Source of the DNA: JAKEGK01 sp036507695
Lineage (GTDB): Bacteria; Pseudomonadota; Gammaproteobacteria; SZUA-152
Length of the DNA stretch: 18,046 nucleotides
Assembly (NCBI GenBank): GCA_036507695.1
Contig: DATCIR010000317.1
Span: forward strand, 1 to 18,046
Direction of reading: 5' to 3'
Part shown: positions 14,367 to 18,046 of the stretch, in pieces
How positions within the stretch are numbered: position 1 is the stretch's first letter
Layout: every line of letters starts with the position of its first letter
Translations under genes and position numbers: made by a program
Notes under the pieces: model-generated
What the model was told of the DNA's origin: nothing
Database searches by the model: none
The model's input: only the letters and a program-made list of their open reading frames with translations

Positions 14367-15097
14367 ACAATCCTCTTTTTAATGGGGTCAGAGCCCTTTA
14401 ATGCTTTAATTAATGGGCCATACGGCCTCCCGCGGCGGGCCTGACCAACCTTGGTCTTGAGTTTGCGTTCAATTTTTTCCCTGAAGTATTCACCCCCCAA
14501 CGGGGTGCCCGTCTGCCATGCCGCGCGGATGGCCTTCAACTGAGTCTCTTCTACCCGGGTCTTAAACAGCGCTTTGTAGGCTTCGCACCGGTTGGCCTTG
14601 GTTTTCCCCAGGCTTGTATACAGGGGATGTTCCGCCACCAAGGTGTCGTCCTTACCCTGGGCGTTATGCCGATAGCTGCTCCACCGGTAGTGGCCGGGCG
14701 CTGTCACCATGTCTGCCCGGACCGGATTTAATTCGATATAACGCATGCAGGCCAGTAAATATTGCTCGTCATGAATTAAGGACGCCTTGTAACGGCCTTC
14801 CCAGAGGCTGCCGCTGGTCCCATAACTGTGGTTGATGTAAGGCACATAACGTCTGCCCGTGTATTGCATCATCCGGCTGATGCTTTCCTGGTCTTTGGGC
14901 GTCGCCAATAAATGGATGTGATTGGTCATCAAAACATAGGCGTGAATGGCGCAGCCATAGCGCTCTGCCGCCTCTTCCAGCCAGTTCAGATAAGCCTGAT
15001 AATCACTGTCTTCAAAAAACACCGGCTCCCGGCTGCGGCCCCGTTGCACAACGTGGGCGGGTATACCCGGTAAGAAAAACCGCGGTTTGCGTGGCAT
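14363..15097 (-). CDS. REP-associated tyrosine transposase (RAYT, Y1/HUH)
   Basis: A 244-residue single-strand DNA transposase-like protein of the IS200-related RAYT group, which acts on REP-type palindromes. It starts MPRKPRFFLPGIPAHVVQRG, typical of the family. The HUH pair is TNHIHLL (H60, H62). The tyrosine-bearing helix is MMQYTGRRYVPYINH (76-90), followed by GSLWEGRYKASLI, YIELNPVRADMV and YRWSSYRHNA. The C-terminal 16 residues (LIKALKGSDPIKKRIV) are encoded by a repeat that also occurs, in part, upstream of the gene. The stop overlaps the yqhA-like start. GTAGGG precedes the ATG at 15097. The gene looks intact and could be active on repeats elsewhere in the genome. Confidence 0.9.
   Translation of the reverse strand: MPRKPRFFLPGIPAHVVQRGRSREPVFFEDSDYQAYLNWLEEAAERYGCAIHAYVLMTNHIHLLATPKDQESISRMMQYTGRRYVPYINHSYGTSGSLWEGRYKASLIHDEQYLLACMRYIELNPVRADMVTAPGHYRWSSYRHNAQGKDDTLVAEHPLYTSLGKTKANRCEAYKALFKTRVEETQLKAIRAAWQTGTPLGGEYFREKIERKLKTKVGQARRGRPYGPLIKALKGSDPIKKRIV
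14381..14414. repeat. RAYT-associated repeat, 3' flank
   Basis: AATGGGGTCAGAGCCCTTTA then ATGCTTTAATTAAT. GGGTCAGAGCCCTTTAAT is a sequence commonly found next to this type of transposase. Its core AAAGGGCTC (read on the minus strand, 14399-14391) recurs twice on the other side of the gene, at 15152-15160 and 15166-15174, in the opposite orientation. It lies inside the 3' end of the RAYT coding sequence. Confidence 0.6.
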
Positions 15098-15149
15098 AAC
15101 CCTACTCGTGTGTTAGTGTTCGCGCAATCTAACACTCGGTACTTTCCTT

Positions 15150-15208
15150 GTAAAGGGCTCCGAGTAAAGGGCTCCGAGTCCTTTAATTTTCGAGTCCTTT
15201 AATTTTAC
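15150..15208. repeat. Tandem RAYT-associated repeats, 5' flank
   Basis: Two exact 14-bp units GTAAAGGGCTCCGA (15150-15163, 15164-15177) are followed by GTCCTTTAATTTTCGA (15178-15193) and the near copy GTCCTTTAATTTTAC (15194-15208). The AAAGGGCTC core and TTTAATT are shared with the repeat at the other end of the RAYT gene. It looks like a stuttered, partly palindromic REP-type site about 50 bp upstream of the transposase start. Confidence 0.65.
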
Positions 15209-15314
15209 TGTAGATTTTGGATCCCGGCTTTCGCCGTGAAGACGATGGTTCTGAGCTTAAGTAAGCGCCATTTAGCCATGACTTTTATTGTTAAAGAATC
15301 CTGTGAATCGGCCG

Positions 15315-15344
15315 TTGACATGTTCTGTACTACGTAATTACAAT
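15315..15344 (+). promoter_or_regulatory. Sigma-70 promoter of the mazEF-like pair
   Basis: TTGACA (15315-15320) and TACAAT (15339-15344) are separated by 18 bp, close to consensus. The start codon of the antitoxin follows 27 bp later with GGAG at 15359-15362. The spacer contains TACGTA, a small palindrome that could be part of an operator, which is usual for autoregulated toxin-antitoxin operons. Confidence 0.7.
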
Positions 15345-15370
15345 GTGCTTACTTTACTGGAGTCAAGGTT

Positions 15371-15625
15371 ATGAAAGCAAAGCTAATCAAAATCGGTAAT
15401 TCCAAAGGCATCCGATTGCCAAAAAGCATTCTCGACCAATGCCAGCTCGAAGACGAAGTGGAGCTTGAAATTGAAGACGACCATCTGGTTGTTACACCTG
15501 TCAGTAAAACACGCGCCGGATGGGCGAACGCATTTGCCGATATGGCGCAAAAGGATGACGACACATTCCTGGATCAAGATTCATTACCCAACACGAAATG
15601 GGATGAAACCGAATGGCAGTGGTAA
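15371..15625 (+). CDS. MazE-like antitoxin (SpoVT/AbrB domain)
   Basis: An 84-residue antitoxin. Residues 1-45 form the swapped-hairpin AbrB/MazE DNA-binding domain: KLIKIGNSKGIRLPKSILDQ, then LEDEVELEIEDDHLVVTPV. The C-terminal half is acidic (MAQKDDDTFLDQDSLPNTKWDE) and is expected to wrap around and block the toxin. GGAG lies at 15359-15362, 8 nt before the ATG. Its 3' end overlaps the toxin gene by 13 bp. A near-consensus promoter is directly upstream. It would repress its own operon together with the toxin, as in known MazEF systems. Confidence 0.9.
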   Translation: MKAKLIKIGNSKGIRLPKSILDQCQLEDEVELEIEDDHLVVTPVSKTRAGWANAFADMAQKDDDTFLDQDSLPNTKWDETEWQW

Positions 15626-15942
15626 TCAACCGTTTTGATGTTTATGTTGTCGCCCTCGATCCAACCCTGGGACACGAAATCAAAAAGACCCGGCCCTGCG
15701 TCGTTATTTCACCGAATGAGATGAATCACTTCATCAGCACTATTATTGTGGCCCCGATGACAACCAAAGGCCGCGATTACCCCTCCCGGATCCCGGTCAC
15801 CTTCCAGGGCAAAAAAGGTCAAATCGTTCTCGATCAAAACCGTACCGTCGACAAACGCCGCCTAGTCAAAAAACTAGGTAAAATCAGCAAACCGGTCGCA
15901 TCCAAAACACTTGGTGTATTGCAGGAGATGTTTGCTGAATAG
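15613..15942 (+). CDS. MazF/PemK-like mRNA endoribonuclease toxin
   Basis: A 109-residue toxin of the MazF/PemK family, which cleaves RNA at short sequences and stops growth when freed from its antitoxin. Family motifs are present: RFDVYVVALDPTLGHEIKKTRPCVVIS (7-33), with the catalytic-region arginine R27, then STIIVAPMTT with T50 in the expected place, SRIPVTF, and GQIVLDQNRTVDKRRLVKKLG. Length is normal for the family. The gene starts inside the antitoxin gene (13-bp overlap), which couples translation. The AT-rich stretch after it (15943-16050) holds no gene. Cleavage specificity cannot be read from the sequence. Confidence 0.92.
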   Translation: MAVVINRFDVYVVALDPTLGHEIKKTRPCVVISPNEMNHFISTIIVAPMTTKGRDYPSRIPVTFQGKKGQIVLDQNRTVDKRRLVKKLGKISKPVASKTLGVLQEMFAE

Positions 15943-16050
15943 TTTAAGTCCCAGCAAGCACATAAAAGAAAATAATTGATATTACCAATCTTTTTAATCG
16001 CTATTGTAACTTATTGCTTTTCGGTTGGATTGTTAAAGAGAAATAAAAGG

Positions 16051-17433
16051 CTAGAAGTCAGATATGTTGGCGATATCCTTTAACGGCCACCCTTCCACCT
16101 GCTCCGCCAACGTGAACTGCTTGTCCCCCGGATACACCACAACTACTTTTTCAAGATTTAAATCCGCCAGTGCTGTACGAATTGACGGTGTTATCCGGGG
16201 AGCGTCCGTGCGTTTGCATTCCACGCCCACCAAGCGCCCATCTTTTCGCAACAGTAAATCAATTTCAGCACCCTGATGCGTCCCCCAGAACCAGGCATCA
16301 TCGGGTTGTACAGCCGACAGGACTTCCTCAATCACGTAGCCTTCCCACGACGCGCCAATTTTTGGGTGGGTCAATAAATCCCGTTCGCTGGTGATACCCA
16401 GCAACTGGTGCAGCAATCCGGAATCATGGATATAAATTTTGGGTGACTTGATTTGGTGCTTACGGATATTGGCATGCCAGGGTTGGAGCTGCCGCACCAT
16501 AAACGCATCGCTTAGCAAGTCAAGATAGCGGCGCGCCGTGGACTCGCTTACGCCCATGGCCCGGGCAAACTCGGCGGCATTCCAGATTTGTCCATGGTAA
16601 TGGGCCAACATGGTCCAAAACCGCCACAGTGCCGTCGCCGCAGTTGAACACCCCATTAAGGAAAATCCCGCTCCAACAGCGTTTGGATAAACCCTTTACG
16701 CCACGCCAGGCTATCTTCCTCGCTTGAAGCCAGATAAGACAGCGGAAACCCGCCGCGCAACCAATGTAACTGGTGAGCCTTTTGTCCTAACTCCTGCAAG
16801 CTAAAACCACGTAACCGCAGCATCTCCATACGGCCCGCCAGCGTTTCGGATGATTGCCGCAATAAATCCCCGGAAGCGCTTCCCAATATCAGAAACTGCC
16901 CGGCAAATGACGCGCGGTCTACCAGCACACGCAGTACCGGAAATAGGCCCGGCCGGCGTTGCACCTCATCAATAACAATCAAACCTTGAACCTAGAAACC
17001 GCAGTTGACCGCTTCGAGGAAACAGCAAATGCTTGCGCCAATTGAAGTTTGTGCTTTTCAGCGAGTTCACCGAGTGGGTGAGGGCCGCTACAGCATGCAG
17101 AGCACGCCGCCTTTGGCGCGCTGCGTCGTTGCAACTCGTTGCAATAGCTCGCTATTGCGCCTCGTTGCGCCTAGCGGCGCGCCAAATTCGACGCACTCTG
17201 CACGCTGTTCAACTGCGGTTTCTAGGTTGAAGTGATCCCAGCGCCGTCATCGGTTCATCCAACCGCGCCAGACTGACGGGATCCTCCAGATCAAAGTAAT
17301 TGGCCGAGTCTTCCGGTACAAAATCCCGCGCCAGCGTGGTTTTACCGCATTGGCGCGGGCCGACCAAGGTAATAATGCGGCTGCGTTTCAGCGCGGTTTG
17401 AATCCGCTTATGCCATTGGGTGCGTTTAATCAT
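16051..17433 (-). pseudogene. AAA_14/DUF4143 ATPase, disrupted by MITE, stop and frameshift
   Basis: Three pieces of one gene lie in order on the minus strand. Piece 1 (17433-17232) has the Walker A motif VGPRQCGKTTLA and YFDLEDPVSLARLDEP. Piece 2 (16985-16659) starts at LIVIDEVQRRPGLFPVLRVL (Walker B, IDEVQ) and has LILGSASGDLL and the LRGFSLQEL segment. Piece 3 (16656-16051) has WRFWTMLAHYHGQIWNAAEFA, ARRYLDLLSDAFMVRQLQPW, IHDSGLLHQLLG and the nuclease-like EIDLLL...VECKR of DUF4143. A 236-bp MITE splits pieces 1 and 2. Pieces 2 and 3 are parted by TAA after ERDFP and a 1-base frameshift a few codons on. It was an ATPase of about 380 residues of unknown role; it is now inactive. Confidence 0.88.
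16991..17226. mobile_element. 236-bp MITE with 18-bp terminal inverted repeats and TTGAA duplication
   Basis: The left end CCTAGAAACCGCAGTTGA (16991-17008) is the exact reverse complement of the right end TCAACTGCGGTTTCTAGG (17209-17226). TTGAA flanks it on both sides (16986-16990 and 17227-17231) as a 5-bp target duplication. The interior is rich in small palindromes (GGCGCGC...GCGCGCC, AATAGC-TC-GCTATT) and codes for nothing credible. Removing the element and one TTGAA joins SLQ to GLIVIDEVQ in frame in the host ATPase gene, which proves that the insertion came after the gene was intact at this point. Confidence 0.9.
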
Positions 17434-17689
17434 TCGGGGGTATTACCATGATAATCCGTCATGATAGTTACGTTTTTTCATGGTATCTCTCTAACGCTAA
17501 ACGCTGGAATTTCATGCGGCTAAAGCAGGTAAAAATTCCTATCCTATTGATATATCAGTTTTTATTTAGTTTTTCTCCCAGTTAAAAGAAATGTAATCAA
17601 ACCCAAGACACAGCGCATAGTGGCTTAGGCCAAAACAATCGGACACAGAGTCGGAGACCGACTCAATGATGCGCCGGACACAGGAGGAG
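17434..17689. other. AT-rich region between ATPase pseudogene and CRISPR array
   Basis: No gene. It contains the likely promoter and RBS of the broken ATPase and a perfect 7-bp hairpin GAGTCGG-AGA-CCGACTC (17648-17664), 26 bp from the first repeat. If the array is transcribed leftwards, as repeat orientation suggests, this is the trailer end and the hairpin could terminate the array transcript. Confidence 0.45.
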
Positions 17690-18046
17690 GTTTCAATCCA
17701 CGCGCCCGCGCGGGGCGCGACTTTTTTAACCTTGGGCTAATTGATTTTTAACTGGAGTTTCAATCCACGCGCCCGCGCGGGGCGCGACCAAAAAGATGCC
17801 CGTTAGGCGTGTCACTGCAATGGTTTCAATCCACGCGCCCGCGCGGGGCGCGACAGACAGCATTTAGCATTAGCAGATTATTCCAAGCTGTTTCAATCCA
17901 CGCGCCCGCGCGGGGCGCGACTAATTAACCAATAATAACAAAACAGGAGATTAAAGTTTCAATCCACGCGCCCGCGCGGGGCGCGACACAATTGTATCAG
18001 GATTTTTCAGGCCATGAACCCGTTTCAATCCACGCGCCCGCGCGGG
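17690..18046 (-). CRISPR. Type I-C-like CRISPR array, truncated by the window end
   Basis: Six copies of a 32-bp repeat begin GTTTCAATCCACGCG and end GCGGGGCGCGAC: 17690-17721, 17757-17788, 17823-17854, 17890-17921, 17956-17987, and a 25-bp partial at 18022-18046. All are identical where visible. Five spacers of 35, 34, 35, 34 and 34 bp are all different. In the reverse orientation the repeat ends GTGGATTGAAAC, the usual 3' end of type I-C repeats, so transcription is expected on the minus strand, with the leader beyond the right edge. No cas gene is in the window; they probably lie to the right. Confidence 0.97.

Noticed and set aside
17005..17235. Open frames of 65-76 codons inside the MITE
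   Set aside because: They lie within the 236-bp element, follow its palindromes and resemble no transposase.
17434..17689. Region next to the array considered as the CRISPR leader
   Set aside because: Repeat orientation (ATTGAAAC end on the minus strand) argues for the trailer, although AT-richness leaves some doubt.

Overview
The window looks like accessory and regulatory sequence from a gammaproteobacterial (possibly betaproteobacterial) chromosome. The basis is the protein families present: an ECF sigma factor with its anti-sigma factor, a bufferin-type (DUF692/DUF2063) operon, a MauG-like di-haem peroxidase, a YqhA/UPF0114 protein, a RAYT transposase, and short intergenic repeats of the GTAGGTTGGGCTGAGGTACGAAGCCCAACA type. 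The species cannot be named from sequence alone. Overall composition is moderately GC-rich, with AT-richer patches at about 15.95-16.05 kb and 17.45-17.65 kb.

Layout, left to right. 1-582: intergenic repeats, a possible 3' coding remnant, and a 152-bp element with perfect 15-bp terminal inverted repeats. 583-1841 (+): ECF sigma factor and membrane anti-sigma factor, overlapping by ATGA. 1898-2203 (-): remnant of a trypsin-like protease. 2391-3953 (+): Ser/Thr kinase fused to a universal stress protein domain. It converges, with only 3 bp between the genes, on a calcineurin-like phosphoesterase (3957-4694, -). 6808-4818 (-): three-gene bufferin operon (precursor, MNIO oxidase, partner) closed by a long hairpin. 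8850-7420 (-): secreted protein with two DUF11 repeats, followed by a detached DUF11-like tail. 12179-9480 (-): a cluster for exported proteins: an EF-hand-like protein, a small HxH protein, a four-helix membrane protein and a di-haem peroxidase. 12963-12700 (-): antitoxin-like orphan. 14366-13806 (-): YqhA family membrane protein. 15097-14363 (-): RAYT transposase, whose 3' end overlaps the yqhA-like start. 15371-15942 (+): MazE/MazF-type toxin-antitoxin pair. 17433-16051 (-): AAA_14/DUF4143 ATPase pseudogene split by a 236-bp MITE and further broken by a stop codon and a frameshift. 17690 to the window end: a type I-C-like CRISPR array that runs off the edge.

How the parts may work together. 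The sigma/anti-sigma pair and the kinase/phosphoesterase pair are signalling modules. The bufferin operon is expected to make an exported, cysteine-modified, metal-binding peptide. The 9480-12179 cluster is an exported redox or metal-related system whose function I cannot assign; it and the bufferin operon are the best candidates for unusual biology here. The right third (RAYT with repeats, mazEF, MITE-killed ATPase, CRISPR) has the look of a mobile and defence-associated zone. No tRNA or rRNA gene was recognised.
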